Source: Protostelium mycophagum
Lineage: Eukaryota; Evosea; Variosea; Protosteliida; Protosteliaceae
NCBI GenBank assembly: GCA_002081555.1
Contig: MZNV01001160.1
Location: 1-37,930 of the forward strand
Direction: 5' to 3'
Length of the DNA: 37,930 bases
Shown here: piece after piece, positions 1 through 13,514 of the stretch
Layout of the letters: the number at the start of each line of letters is the position of its first letter
Numbering within the stretch: the stretch's first letter is position 1
The notes under the pieces: model-generated
Seen by the model: the letters and a program-made list of their open reading frames with translations, nothing else
What the model was told of the DNA's origin: nothing
Database searches by the model: none
Made by a program: the position numbers and the translations under genes

Positions 1-3000
1 AACAGAGGCGCGGACGAAGGGGGTTTGGATGACACAAAGGTCATATTGTTACTCTTCATCATCTATAATATCTCAAAATACTCCAAAATTTGTGAGAATC
101 TGTCTCACCTGTGCGGCGGCATCAAAGCATTGTATGGCTTGAGTGACCAGGCATTCAGCCAAACCTGCACTCCGATTCGATTCAAACAAAGAGATGAGCC
201 TATCTTGAAGCACGTGATAGAATCTGGAAGATCTATCCTCTTTTGTTCGAAGTCCAGAGTGAAATGGGATGGGAGGCAGGGTCAATAATGGTGTTGAAAC
301 ATTCTCAAAAGCCACCAAGTTCAGGACGTCCTTCAATGGTCAGAAGAAATAACATTATACTTGCTCACCTTAACATTAAGAGACCCTTCCATCTCAAGAG
401 GAGTGTGTTGCAGTAAAGATAGCACCGCCTTTCGAGCGTGGAGATGCGTCAGCTCATTGTTGATCTCTCCGAGTTTGTCCTGTACATTCTCTTTCGTCAG
501 ACCTATCAAATGGTTGTCTCCCGTGGGCTTATCCGCCTTCTCCAGCATCTTGACCGGATACCACCATTCCGTAAGGGATGCCAGTTCTGGGTTGTAAAAT
601 TGAACGAGTACCATGGAGGCTTGGTGGTCTACTCCCTTGACAATACCTGTCTGACCCACTGTCTTGTCCATCGCATGCACCCAATTCTTATCGGTAATTT
701 CACCCGGTACAATTGCAGAAGAGACCGTAAAATGTGCACCCAGCTTGAAATCTTCGATCTAAGAAAGAATTAGCATTGTGTACATATTACTTGTACGAAA
801 GTTACCTTCAAGGATGGCTTGTCCCGCGACGCGGCGGAAGCGGCAGATGGGAATTGGATCTGTAGTCCTGTGTCTCCCACAATCTGCAGCACAATTCCCT
901 TGGCTTGCTGTTCGTTATTATTTGAAAGTTGTGATCTGATCTGCTGCAGATATTCCTCCACTTCAAAAGGCGAGAATCCATCTTTCTCCATGAAGCTCTG
1001 AATTTCAATGAGTTTTCTCTGACTAAGATGATATGGAGGACGCACCTTTATGGGGGGAATGACAGACTCTTCCCAATCAGTAGTCAGCCTATTCTGTGGC
1101 TCTTTCCTATTCACGGCTTCGTTCTTTGTATTTGAATAATTATCTGTCAAAAAGAATGACTGAATTCCTGAGGGGTTGTATAGATCCTCTGGTGCTCCCT
1201 TCGGTGTCTCTTGTGTCTTCTTCTCTTTGTCTTCTGTGCGAACATCTTCCTTGTCAGTGGGCTTTTCTTCCTTACTTTCCTCCTTCTTTGCTTCTTCTTC
1301 TTGATCTTCGGAATCGCTAATAAAAATATTATATGCTTCGTTCATGTGGAATATCATCTTCAGAATGACAAGATAACTCACCTCAATACGACGTCATCAA
1401 AATTGAAGAGACCCATGTTCTCAACCAGCCAATTGGAGGCGGCTTCCGGACCGCTGTAGTTTGTTTGCTTCAGCGCAACCATAGCCATCTTCAGATCAAA
1501 TCCCATATTCAAAATGGGCTGCGCGCTGAGCAAATTAGCAGCCTTTCTGTCCGCCTTCTCTCTCTTCCTCTGTTGCTCCTCTTCCAATTTTTCATTCTTT
1601 CTCTTCTCTTCTTCTTCTCTCTTCCTCTTTTCCCGTTCCTCTGCAGTCTCATTCATGCTGTTGAATTTGTACCGGAAAGCTTCTTGCCCGAAATTGACGG
1701 TCACATGTGTGCCTGGCATTTTATGTGAGATCTCCTGTTCATGTGCAGAATCATTTACCTTTGCTAACGCCCACAGCAGGGAACACTTTGCCCAGTTGCA
1801 CATTCGGAAAAGCAACACCAAGATCAACGCCATCCTTTGTGAAGTAAATGCTCTCTTCTTCACGATTATAACCGCATCCAATCACGCTCTTCGCACGGTA
1901 GGGTTGTCCATAATCGTGCTGACGGCGCGAACCACCAGAGAAGGTGGTCTTCTTTGCATTGGCTTGGTATCTGTAGCTTCCATTCCCCCATGTCTTCGAT
2001 CCCTCTGGGAAAAATCCTACACTGAGATGTGCGCCATTGCTCTCCAGCTGTGTTTTTCAGTAGACTATCAACAATGTTGGGTGAAATGAGAAATCTACCT
2101 GATCAAAAGTGACTTCGAAATAATAGTCAGGGACGGAAGGGACGAGTGCATTCCCAAGAACGACTATTTCAGACTGAGCCGGTGCCCTGTTGAAATTTCT
2201 CCTTCCCATCAAAGAACTCTGCTCTGTCCCAGCTAGTTCAAACTTCCGCCTGTCTGAGCCTCTGAAAATAAAGCCATGAAGCTTTTCAACAGACCAGCAT
2301 GTGGGAAGCAATTCGGCTTTGGATGCGTGTGGGTAGTATGGGAGTAATCCAGACATTGTCTTCACCTGCATTCATGTAAGCTCTTGTGATCCCAAATTAT
2401 CATTCAAATAGATCTACCTTGCAATCTTCCTGATCTACTGTGGGCTTTGTAAGATCGTCCCATAATTTCTCCACAAGTGCGATGGATGATTTCTCCATAG
2501 AATGAACCTTCGAGGAGGGATTAGCTGCATTCGCCAGCTTCATAAGTCCAGAGACGTTCTCGTTGTTCTTCAACAGCACAGAAGCTGACTCGGGATGAGA
2601 CAAAAGCTTCTCTAATGATTTCACAGCTCTGGCTCTCAAATCTGCAAATAGCCAAGAAGGCATGGAGTTGGGGGCTGTGGTAGTTCTGATCAACATCATG
2701 ATCATCTCCAAAGATTTGTCGTCTAATGGGAAAGCTCTTCCATCAAATTCCAACTCTGTGATGGGTTTGACTTCTGCGGGTGACACTTTGCGCGGGATCC
2801 TGCTGGTGTCGTTGTCAAATATGACATGTACCATTCCTCCAGGAGCACTGATGATCGTTCCCCTCTTCTTGGTGAGGTTTTCCTCCACTCTTCCTCCCAC
2901 CCTCAATATCTCCGTGTGTCCCCCAACTACGGCCAGGGTAGCCAAGACTTTGAGACTCTGTCTGTGGTTGTCCTTCTGAGAATCGGAGCTAAACATGCTG

Positions 3001-6000
3001 GGTATTTTTGACAAGACATTTCTGAGTATGTTCTGAACGTGGTGCACCCAAGTTTCACTGGAGGAAGCGGGTTGTAATAGTAACCTGACCGCCTGAATGT
3101 GCATGGCCGCGAGGGACTGGGCCACGTGACCACTGACCCAAGGGGTAGGGTTAACTCTCCTTGCCATCTTCTTATGATTCCTGCTCTGCCCTGGTCTTCC
3201 GTCCCCATGGGATATTTGTACAGGGAAGACACTGACAGTACCACCACAGGAGGCCAAGCTGTTTGCGAGCAGGTTGCAATTTGGTAGAGTTGTAGTCTTT
3301 AGAAGAGAACGACCATCGTCGATAACCTCTTGGAGAATCTGACGGGCTCTGGATTCGATCCCGTGGCGGTCAGTGCTTCCTGGCACCAATGCATCGGACC
3401 CGAGGGAATTCTGGCACACTTCCATGAGACGCTGGTGACCCTGGTTCCAGTGGTTCAAATATATGCTATACTGTTCGTCCTCAATCTATAAAATGTCAAA
3501 AACATTTAATCGTGAAAGCAAGTCTGACCTCTGCTTCTTCGTCTGATTCCTCATCCTCCTCTTGGGATTCTTCCTCCATAGCCGTGGGCTCATTCCTTTG
3601 CTCCTGACCCAATATAGCCACTCCTGTCTGCAGAGCGGGTCCATAAAAGCAAGATCCTATCTCCTCCAAGAAGAAATCGACTAATTTTGGTATGTATTCC
3701 GCGGATTGGTTTGGGAGTAATTTCGAACACAGTCGGAGGGCAAGTCTCTTGGCTCTTGGCTCTATGTTTTTGGATTTCAGAATGGAGATGAGATTGGTTA
3801 TATTTTCCTCTTTACTAAGGGATTTATAACCCTTTGCGCTGAGAGGAGGTTCAGAATCGTTTACTATAAAAACGAACAGTAATGGTCACCTGCCACCGAG
3901 GAGACCCAGGAGGACCAATAATTCAAAGCAGTGTTCTGAGTTATTTGTCTTGTGGTAGATAGCCATCTTATGCGAGATTGTCTTCAATTCAGCACACATG
4001 AGATCGAAAATCTGCACTTGTATCTCTCTAAGTGCTTCACTTCCCGTAGCCGCGCTGATTTCCTCCTCTTCTTCACTCTCCGACATGTTGACACAACGTG
4101 TAGCAAGAAGCCTGAATGCTGTCCACGCGGATAGACTCAATTTCCTCTGCCTCTCGGACTGATTATGTATTAATACGATGGATAATTCCATAAGATGCAT
4201 GTAGAGTTACCTCCTCCCTCTCTTCCTTTTCTATCCTCTCTATTTCCTCTGCCTCAGCATCTTTCACCTTCTCCGACTTTGCAATCACAGAAACATCCTT
4301 CAAAGGTATTTTTGAAGCTTTAAGAGCTACATACTGACCGCAGTCCGCAATAATGCCTTGAAGCAGCTGAAAGATCTTGACAGATCTGAGCAGATCGAGA
4401 TCAACTTCATGGTAGTGAATGGAACAGATCACTAAGGCCAGAAGTTTTGAACCAGAGTCGGTGGACTTTTCGCGTAGGATTCTGACCATTTGTTGAAACA
4501 CAAGGACGAAAGCATCAGAGACCTTGTGAGCAAGCTCTACACCGCATGTGGGAATGGATTCCAAGTAATGTCCCCCGCTTCTGAAAGGCTCTCCCAACTT
4601 ATTGAATGAGCCAATGATGTTTTTGTCTAATAACTCACCGAGCTGAGTATCTGGTGTCTTGCAGAGCTGAAGCTGGTCAAGTTCAACAATTGATGGTAGT
4701 ATCCAAGTCCTTCTATCCTTGTCTTCGCTCTCTCAGTCTGGTTCCTTATAATCCTCTCTATTGCTTGTGTAGATAATGTAGATTGAATGAAAGAAGCAAC
4801 TACTGAGACCGGAGTCGAAGGTGTGCCCGGTGATTTCTGCTTATGAAAAGCCTGCAACCATTTTCTGAGCTCTTGTACTCTTCTGTCGAAAGCACCCCTA
4901 GCATGCTCTTCCCTCTCTCTTTGGTTATCTCTGTCCGTCTTTATGTGCGATGTAGATGCTCTCAAGCTGACGGGGGGAGATCGGTCGTTCGAGGAGAGTG
5001 AAGGTCGGTCGCGGTGTACAGCGAACGGGTTTGGTGTTTCTATCGTGGGGTGTTGTACTGCTCTCAGTGCGGGCCTCATGCGTAATAACAACTTGGCTCT
5101 GTCTACAATGGGGGCGGATACCAGCTGTATTCTCCATCAAAACAAAGTATTTATTGATGATCGTACCTTATAGCTGTTGCCTTCCGCTGGAGGACCAGTT
5201 TGTATGTCTGCCTTAAGACGCTCATAAATTCTCTCCAAAGTAGCCTTCTCATCCGTTGGATCGTGTGGCACATCCTTCAGCTCACAGATCTGTGATAGTT
5301 TGTCCCTCCAATCTTGGCTGAAATTGTCAAAGGTTGGCTTGTCCTCCATGGTCTTAAGCCATTGCATCTCCAGTTGTCCGCTCGCCTACCAGGATTAATT
5401 TCATCTACAACGTCATAGGGATGTTGTAAAGCACCTGGAGATTCACGGTGATCTTGCTGACATCTTTGGCAATCATGATGAACCTCTCCGGATCGTATTC
5501 CTCCGGTATATCCTCTCTTGGCAAGATGGATGCCAGTGCCCTGGCCTCCCCTACCATGTGCAATTGTTTCAACATCGCACCGATGATGTACCTCTCAGCT
5601 TCTTCGAGTGGGACTTTGGAATTGGATGAGAGTAACACTCTCCCTCTCTGTTTGGACATCCATTGATAAAGAAGAGACGCTTGACCTGTTCCATTCACAA
5701 ATTCTTGGAGAAAATCTCGATCTTGTGGCACCACCTACGTCTCTTAATTAAGAGAGATAAAATAAGATTACCTCGGACTCTGGCTCCATACCACCATTGA
5801 GAAGTCGTGTTTCGGTCCATGGAAGACTCTTTTTCTCTTCTTCAGAGAGAGCCACACCCTCTATCATTGTAGACGCGTATTTACCTGCCACCAGGCACAC
5901 AACAGACTCCAAGTCGAGCAGCCAATGACCAATCAGTTTGTTGAAACGGTCGGCGGGAAGGTATTCCGATACCTATATCAATTAGTCATTATTTCTTCAA

Positions 6001-9000
6001 GTGAAAAGTTTACCTTCACCCGGAAACCCCACCTGTATTTCATGTTCTCCGAATTTCTCAAATCCAGCCTGGTGTTGGCTGTGAAAGAAAAAGTCACACT
6101 GTCTCCAGGAATAATGATGTTCCTCTTTGGCCAGTTGTTTGCCGAGAAGTTCATCGGTTTCCCCTTGTCTTTTCCTCCCAAAGAAATGACTGGATCGCTG
6201 CTAGCTGCACTCTTGAAGAGTTGTAGAACATCTTGAGTCCCACTCGCAGTCTGACATCTTCTATCAAAACGAAGTATGAGACCGGCTACACCGGGGAGTG
6301 TGACCGTCTGCTTCAACTGATTCTTTCCATGTGGGTAGGGATGCTTTGATTCTATGATCACTTTCCTCTCTTTCTTGCCATTGAGATTGGCAAGGTAAGA
6401 TTTATCCGCCTCGCTCGCTTCAGGTGATATTTTATTCAATCCGTCTATCGCCTTTAACAACCTCACACAAGTCAGAAAAACACCAAAAAATGAGGAAATA
6501 AATACCTCGTAAGATGTGGCAATAATCCAGTGATGAATGAGGCATTGGATGATTGTCCCTTCTTCAGCAAGGAGAGAGCCAGGGGCTGTAGAATCACTCC
6601 CAGCAGTGATGATTTCAGGTGTCCGTCCAAGTTTTGGTCTAGAGTCTTTCCTTCACTCCTCTGCACGGCAAATTCCACCAGTTGTTTTGATTTGGAAAGG
6701 ATTGTGCATACATAATCAAATGATAAGTGTGAATAAGCTGGATTGCTCACAATGTCTCTTTGCAGAACGAGAATCAGTTTGAGGGCGGAAGAAACTAGAG
6801 GACCGCTGATCGGGTCTTCACTCCTCTTTATACTTGTGGCACCCTCGTCATAAGCAATGTCTATCAGAGCATATAATAACCTGTGAATGTAAATATTTCT
6901 ACTGCCACTTGTGCGTTGCGGCTTTGCCGTAATTGCATCCAACACCACAGTCGCAGTAGAAGCTTCTAATGTTGTTCACCACAAAAGACCACTGTTAAAA
7001 GTGATGAGGGATACCTTCTGGCCATGTTCTGGTCCTTCGGGTGTTGTGCCTGCTCCACCTCCATTTTGTCAGAGAGATCCACGGTTCTATCTTCTCCACT
7101 CAATAAAATACTGCTGATGTTTTCTACTTCGGAAAGTTGAGCCAAAAGAGTGTCCATCAATACTCGACTTCCTTCAGAGAGTTCTTGAGCACCTTCCAAT
7201 AATTGTATGATGAAATGCGTCTGTTCTATCTTGCTCGAAGTGAAGAGAGGAAGTCCTAGTGTGAGGACATTACACGCTTCACGGCGCAGAAGGGTGCTGG
7301 CCAAGGGGGATGCTTGTGCAGTGAAGGGGTTCTCCACGAATTCTCTCATCAATTTGTACAACTCCGGAAGTACCCCTTCCTTTGTATCTACGAAGGTCAA
7401 CATGTAAAATTTGTTGAATGATTACCAAGGCCAATGTCTTTCGGCGTCTGATCTCGATTTATGACTTCGTATAAATTGACTTTGAGTACGCGGAGACAAG
7501 CTAACAGTATGTACATTCTAATATCTTCAGGCAAAGAGTGTTGCATGGCCTGTCTCAGGAGAGAAAGCAGCGTCTCAAAAATTCTACCGTCCTTATCTAT
7601 ACAAAATGTGTAGAGTGATGGATGCGATCTACAATAATGTGTGAGCACGCATCGGTGATAAAGTGATCACCTCTCAGAAATAACCCTGGTGTCTTCTCCA
7701 TACACTGGGTGTTGTCTTGCAAGCCTATCCATGTTTGATAAAATGATGATGATGGCTTGTAAAGGTAAAACCCCTTCGGGTTTAATCACAAGTTCAGGCG
7801 AGGAGAGGATAGCTTCTGGTGAAAATTCTGTGAAAGCTACTGGGGGTCCTGAGGAGGATAGTTTGGGCCAAATTCCCACATTATTCCATTCTTCTACGGT
7901 ATCATCTGCAAAAGACCAAATCACATTGCGTTTAGAATCGTAACAAGCGGCCAGATCTGTTATTGTCATCACTGATCTATTTTGAAATGATGAATAGTCT
8001 TACTTGCGGGCATGGAATCAATCTTCACATCGCAGATGTGCTTTCCGTCCTGCAAAGAAAATACTCTGGTCTTTGAATATAGTTGTGCGTTGTCTGGAGA
8101 AGGTAATAGCATGCACAGTTGATATCCGGTTGTATAGAATGTGGATTTGTACCACTGACTTGACGGTACGGAGGGTTCTGCAACTGCAAAAAGATAAATC
8201 ATTTGATAAAACCAGCTTGACGAACCTTTTGGCACATTATTGATGAGGGAAGTGACATCTGTCAATCTGGCAGGGTGGTAACCGCTCAAGGCAGCGCCAA
8301 AGAGAGCGGAAGAGCTTGCGGGATGCAAAACAGCATTTGCAGTGGAGACAGAGGATGTAATATCTGTTACTTTGGTGACCCCTGTCACTTCTGCTAGATC
8401 TACACTTCTAATGTGGATGAGATCTCCTTCTGAAGGTCTGTACATGTGGACCACTTGTCTTTCTGTTGCCTCTTTCCCTGCCTGAGGTTCCTTCCTCTTT
8501 GTGACAAAATACAGATGCATTCCATCCGTTATCATCTGTGTCTTTTGCGCCAACTTCTCTCGCATTGTGATCACCTTCTCTTCTTTCAATGTTACCGCGT
8601 CTATCACCGCAATTTGTAGCTGCTCCTCTTCATCTTCCACCTGTAGAAATTAATTTATGGCTGAAGAGATACAACTGACCTGTCCTTCCCTGCTGCTCTG
8701 TGGGATTCGGAGTCTTGGTGGAATTACCTGTTCAATTTCATCCGTCTCCATGTCTTCACCGTCTTCATCATCTTCGTCTCTATCTTCTTCATCTAAATAC
8801 TCATCCAGAACCTCATAGTCCTCCTCTACAGGTTGCGCTGGGGCACCCGGTTGTGCGGCGCTGGTAGATTGTGGCAACAGATAATACAATTTCCCGGAGA
8901 TGTATGCGAGTGATTTGGGCTTTTCACCCTTCTTATACTGAGGATTATTCTCGTAAATCTGCCCTTGGATAGTCCCACCGTATCCACTCCCAACCTTGCG

Positions 9001-10406
9001 TAATCCTTCCTGGTAGTTGTGTATGTATAAGAAAGTGCCGTCAGAGGCGATAACATCGCGAATTGAGCTATCCAACGATATAGAATCAATCTGCATGTTG
9101 TTCACTGTCCATTCACCTAATTAGAATGTTATAATCGAGTGTGTTTTGGATTGAGACTCACCTCTGAGACCTCTCTCGAAAAATACAGATAGTTCCATGT
9201 CCTTCTCATGATCGGAAAGCTGCTTCAGATATTGGGATACTTGGAAGAGGCGGCTCCCCACCTTCTCATTGATTTGAAATAATTCACTTGCCAATAATAA
9301 GAGGTCTTTCGCTTTTCCTCTCGACATCACCAGACCGATAAGAGCATTTACGGCCTGAAATCAATTTAGATTTATCTTTTTCATGAATTTCACCTGGGCC
9401 TTTTCTGTTGTATCAATATTATGGTCACTCTCCTTTATCAGTGAGAGGATAAACTCTTCAAATGCATCCAAACAATCCGCTGGCTCGTCATGAAGAGCCA
9501 AAGGAGGTAACGTGCTGAGAACATTTGATAAAATATTGAGCACTTGAGAGCAGAGACGTCCATAATTGGCGTCCTATTTCCGTCAGTATGACAATGCTCT
9601 CCTATTCATCAGAGGATAGAACTTCATCAACGCAAAGCGCCATAAAAAATATTTTTGTATCTTTTAAATGATATGATGTCCTCCACCAGCTATGGGCGAA
9701 AGATGGTGCTCCTAGAGAGGACGGTATGAGTCGTATTGCGCCAGAAAGAGAAGACGTCACGACGTACCTTTATACCAGCAAGAGATTGAATAATGGGAAA
9801 CATGGTGAGTACACCGAGTCTCACTACGACAGGCACACTCATGTACTCTTGGTCGACTTCGGCATCTTTTTCTTCATCTTTGTCCTGACCCTGACATGAT
9901 CAGGTTTGATTCACGTTAAATTGAACCCCACCTTCCCGCGCTCCTTTCTGGATAATTCTCTAATATAAGCGCTATGAAGTCTCTGTTGCACAGCCAATCT
10001 CTTCTTTACAACTGAAAGAAAAGAGGTGTCCCCAGTAGGAGAACACATGTCCAGTAATTCTCTGCTCCATTGCTCAATGGCATTCTTTTTGAAATCAGAC
10101 TCTTCAATATCGACCAATCCAATCAGCTTATGAGCTAACTCTGTCTCATTAATCTGAATTTGTCATCATCGGGGAAATGGAGTAATATTGCTCTATTCGT
10201 TTAATCTGTACCTTTCCTCTGTTATTTTTTTTCTTATGAGAATCTGTGTCTTGGCTCTCTTGATCTTGCGATTCGATCTCGTTGTACTTGCTATCAACAA
10301 AAACTTCATTAAAAACTACTGTCTCTTCACGGAGGGACAGCCACGCGAGGTCATCTTCTCTTGTACGCTCGAGCTCTTCTGCGTTGGATGTGGTGGCGTC
10401 TTCCAT
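1..10406 (-). CDS. Giant UBA/SPRY protein, HERC/HECTD4-type ubiquitin ligase candidate (partial, C-terminus off the left edge)
   Basis: This is one long gene of more than 20 exons separated by roughly 35-60 nt GT-AG introns. It starts at the ATG at 10404-10406 and is still open at base 1, with about 3,100 residues visible. Seen in order: an acidic N-terminus; a beta-propeller-like region (about 9100-7670) with repeated YIHNYQEGL / IWSFADDTVEEW-type strands; helical repeats; a module with ESKHPYP...GVAGLILRFD...RRC (about 6450-6010), like the ESxHPY modules of ZZEF1-class proteins; an SH3-like stretch LRVGGRVEENLTKKRGTI (about 2880); a SPRY domain (about 2370-1680) ending THVTVNFGQ; a Glu/Lys coiled coil; a UBA domain (MGFDLKMAMVALKQ...NWLVENMG, about 1510-1400); and a second SH3-like module (VGQTGIVKG, about 660). 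The combination suggests a giant E3 ligase, but a HECT or RING domain would lie outside the window, so the activity is inference. Joins near 6960 and 9600 are unresolved. Confidence 0.8.
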
Positions 10407-10614
10407 GACGCTGACGTGATCTGTTTTTGATCAATTATTCCTTCATGTCGGAGATTCATCTTACGCGTATTTCCTTGATATATATTGTCTTGAAAAGCTC
10501 TTTTTTGAACTTCTCTCGTCTTTGAAAAAAGGAATGTGTTGTTGATTGATCTTCGTTCGCCTGTCTACAACGGATCATCTGTTTTGCGTTCGTCCATTCT
10601 CCGACCACGGAAAC

Positions 10615-11993
10615 ATGGACTTCGAATTCCTCTCAATCAGATGCCAAGGTGGTCAATTGGAAATATTAGACCAGACCACACTGCCACGTAGAGAAGAGTG
10701 GCTCCCTGCTAATGAGCCCAAACAAATGTATGATCACATTAAAAAGTTAGCTGTCAGAGGAGCACCTCTGATAGCCGTCGCTGCTGTCGCTTGTCTCGCC
10801 GTTCAATCATTGAAAGGTATATCATTCACAGCCGCCCTCCTCTTACGAAGTATTTCAGAAGATGCTACTGCAGACAAAATTCTTCAAGATTGTGCATTTT
10901 TGAGAGAGTCACGCCCTACTGCCGTCAACCTGATGCACGCTGCTGATGCCTTGTCCGATCAGTTGAAGAAGTTGGATTCAGGTGCAAATCCCAAGGAGGT
11001 TGTCTTGCAAGTTGCAAAGGAGATTATTGCCAAAGAGGTTTCAGCTAAATCCTGTCTTTCCTATTAACAATTCAGGTGGACATGAACGATAAAATGAGCA
11101 AACACGGTGCTTCTCTCATATCAGAAGGAGAGAGAATTTTGACACATTGTAACACAGGAAGCCTGGCTACTCCTGGAAAAGGTACCACATCCACAAATAT
11201 TTGTGCCACACCTGATGATTTCGTATTGAGCAGAGTGTACATTATTGAGGATATAATTTCGCTCATCTTTATTCAATTTCTCACATGAGAAGGTACGGCC
11301 TTAGGAGTGATCAGAGCGGCACATTTGGCTGGAAAAAAGATACACGTGTACGTTGGAGAGACCAGACCTCTCTTACAAGGAGGAAGACTCACAGCTTATG
11401 AGCTTGCAAGAGAAGGTTGTACATGAAAATATAATATTGTAGATTGAAAGCATAGGTATTCCGTACACTTTGATTACAGACAGCATGGCCGCTTTCCTAA
11501 TGTCTCAGGGTAAAATTAACAGAGTCCTTGTCGGTTCTGACCGCATTGCCACAAATGGGGATTTTGCCAATAAGATTGGTACATATTCTCTGGCTGTATT
11601 AGCCAAATATCACGGAATACCATTCCACAATGTGGCTCCAGCCTCAACTGTAGACCCAAAATGCGCATCAGGTATACACACATTTTTTTCATTTTAATGT
11701 GAACTCTTTGCTCTGTGTGATAAATGGAATCCAAATGCCCCAACACTCGGACATATTTTTTTGACCAAGATACAGGAGCAGATATACCAATAGAAGAGAG
11801 ATCACCCTCCGAAGTTCTCGGTGCGTGCGGTGTAGAATGGGCTCCCACTAAAAGTGAGGCCTACAATCCGGCATTTGACGTTACTCCGGGGCATTTGGTC
11901 ACCAGCCTCATTCTTGATACGGGTATTTATGAGAGGAAAGACATCGAAGCTGGAGAGTTGCTTCGGCTGGGTTATTTTGCACCCCAAAAATAA
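10615..11993 (+). CDS. MRI1: Methylthioribose-1-phosphate isomerase
   Basis: The enzyme converts 5-methylthioribose-1-phosphate to methylthioribulose-1-phosphate in the methionine salvage pathway, in the cytosol. Five exons (10615-11037, 11076-11181, 11293-11415, 11456-11671, 11776-11993) give about 361 residues, normal for the family. The N-terminus has [10 protein letters not shown] and [12 protein letters not shown]. The catalytic cysteine lies in [12 protein letters not shown]. The catalytic aspartate lies in [20 protein letters not shown]. The C-terminus has [17 protein letters not shown]. These are hallmark motifs that separate it from eIF2B subunits. I chose ATG 10615 ([13 protein letters not shown]) because family homology begins there; an in-frame upstream start at 10546 would add about 23 unrelated residues. 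It diverges from the giant gene with 208 bp between the two starts. Confidence 0.95.
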
Positions 11994-12127
11994 ATGGGAA
12001 GCTCTCAGCTGCATCTGTGAGACCCCTCTGCTTATCCAATTTATTTATCCCTCGCATTGCATTTGTAGAATCGTGCACCTTTCGCAAGAGGGAAATTCCT
12101 CAGAAGCAATCGAAGAATAGGAAGCGA

Positions 12128-13066
12128 ATGGATACCAATCGATTGGAAGATATTCTCAAACGCGGTCAGGATGATACTGATCTAGAATTCTCTGCCGATA
12201 CCTTAGCCATTTTAAAGGGCTTCTTAAAGGAGAAAGAAGACAGAGAGAAGGAGGAAGAAGACCTTATAAAGCAGGGTGCTTCTCAAAATTCTCAGGAGAA
12301 TTTCTCAGAAGATTGGCAATTGTCACAATTCTGGGTGGGTTCTCTCATCTTTTTCCTCAAGCTCACACTCATTTGGAACAGTACACCGAAGAGACCTCAG
12401 ATTATGTTGCCAAAGAGGCTCTCCGTATGGCTCAGGGAGGGAGGATTGCGTGTGTATCTACTCCCTCCATTATGAGAGCTCTCAAGGTAGTGTCTGCACT
12501 AAAAAATCATCTGACTTTTTAGAGATTAAAGGAGAAAAATCAAGCCTTTCTGTTTGAGTATGACAAAAGATTTGCTTTTTATGGCCCTCAATTTGTATTT
12601 TATGATTATAAAGAGCCGACAAGTCTTCCTGCTGTAAGAGAATATTTAATACAATACTGTAAATCATCCTTTGCAGGAATTGAAGAATGCTTTTGATTTC
12701 TTGGTGATAGATCCACCTTTTCTGTCAGAAGAGTGCCAGACGAAGGCTTCTCAAACTGCTGCATTTCTGCGTAAGAACGAGGACACGCCAACTCTCGTAT
12801 TAACCGGTGAGTTGAGTTTATTATGAAATAATATTCTGATATTTAAATGACTTTTTATGAGGAAGATAAAAACATAGAGACAAAGAGTATCTGATATAAA
12901 TAAACGGTTCTTAATTCATTGAGACTAAAGAAGGACAGGACGAGTCATGGAGAAGGTCATTCTGTCCAACTACCCACACATGAAGAGACTTTCCTTCCAG
13001 CCACAACACGAGAGTGATCGTCTTCAGAATGAATTTGGATGTTTTGCTAATTATGAAGCAATATAA
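12128..13066 (+). CDS. EEF1AKMT1: EEF1A lysine methyltransferase 1 (N6AMT2/Efm5 family)
   Basis: A class I SAM-dependent methyltransferase. Characterised members (human EEF1AKMT1, yeast Efm5) methylate a lysine of elongation factor 1A. Five exons (12128-12334, 12382-12486, 12523-12633, 12677-12806, 12939-13066) give about 226 residues. Visible motifs: an N-terminal helical region followed by EDWQLSQFWYTEET; GGRIACVSTPS for the SAM-binding strand; FLFEYDKRFAFYG; and the catalytic-type VIDPPFLSEEC. The end, NEFGCFANY, matches the family C-terminus. The older name N6-adenine DNA methyltransferase 2 came from the NPPF/DPPF-type motif and should not be read as DNA methylation. The last intron (12807-12938, 132 nt) is longer than most here. 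An in-frame ATG at 12017 is not preferred because its extra residues look unlike the family. Confidence 0.9.
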
Positions 13067-13156
13067 TAAATGAATCGAACCGATCATGATCTCATCACAT
13101 TTTATGCTGAAGTTGAAGTTTTGGGGAATTGGTAGTCTTCTACTTTGATATAATAT

Positions 13157-13456
13157 TTAACCTGTGCGCGGGTCAAAGACACTCGAATTTGAAATGGCTA
13201 ACATGTGAAAATGACTGAGCACCTTGTTAATGTAACCACGAGTGCAAGAGTTATTCTTATGGACCGAAGTAGAATTGATCCTCGATAAGCCCAACACTCG
13301 GATGGTATCCTTCAAAGATTGTTGCAGATGATTGGGTGATCTTGTCAAAGTGACTCTGAAGAGTCCGGCCTTTGGCTCAACGTGTCTTATATATTCGGCG
13401 ATCTTCCCTGGGGCTTTGTTCATCCTGTTATCCCTGTCTGTGATCTTATGATGCAT
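13157..13456 (-). CDS. MRPL30: Mitochondrial large-subunit ribosomal protein uL30m
   Basis: Single-exon gene of 99 codons. The core FRVTLTRSPNHLQQSLKDTI...LGLSRINSTSVHKNNS matches the ribosomal L30 fold signature: a beta strand with RSP, then the helix with LGL and the N-x-T-V segment. Downstream comes GYINKVLSHFHMLAI, the second helix and final strand. Bacterial-type uL30 in a eukaryotic nucleus normally serves the mitochondrial ribosome. The N-terminus (MHHKITDRDNRMNKAPGK) is basic but not a textbook presequence. The gene is head to head with the Tim50-like gene, with 58 bp between start codons. The symbol follows the human orthologue name and is assigned by family only. Confidence 0.75.
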   Translation of the reverse strand: MHHKITDRDNRMNKAPGKIAEYIRHVEPKAGLFRVTLTRSPNHLQQSLKDTIRVLGLSRINSTSVHKNNSCTRGYINKVLSHFHMLAISNSSVFDPRTG

Positions 13457-13514
13457 GATTCCAAGGATCGTTGTAGACGACGGGACAAATCACATGATCA
13501 GAGAAGATCTGAAG

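Noticed and set aside
4950-5220. Plus-strand ORFs opposite the giant gene.
   Set aside because: They lie antisense to exons with clear coding character and show no domains.
10817-10831. A 15-nt GT...AG segment in MRI1 that could be a miniature intron.
   Set aside because: Its length is a multiple of three and it reads through in frame. Confident introns here are 34 nt or longer, so it is treated as coding.
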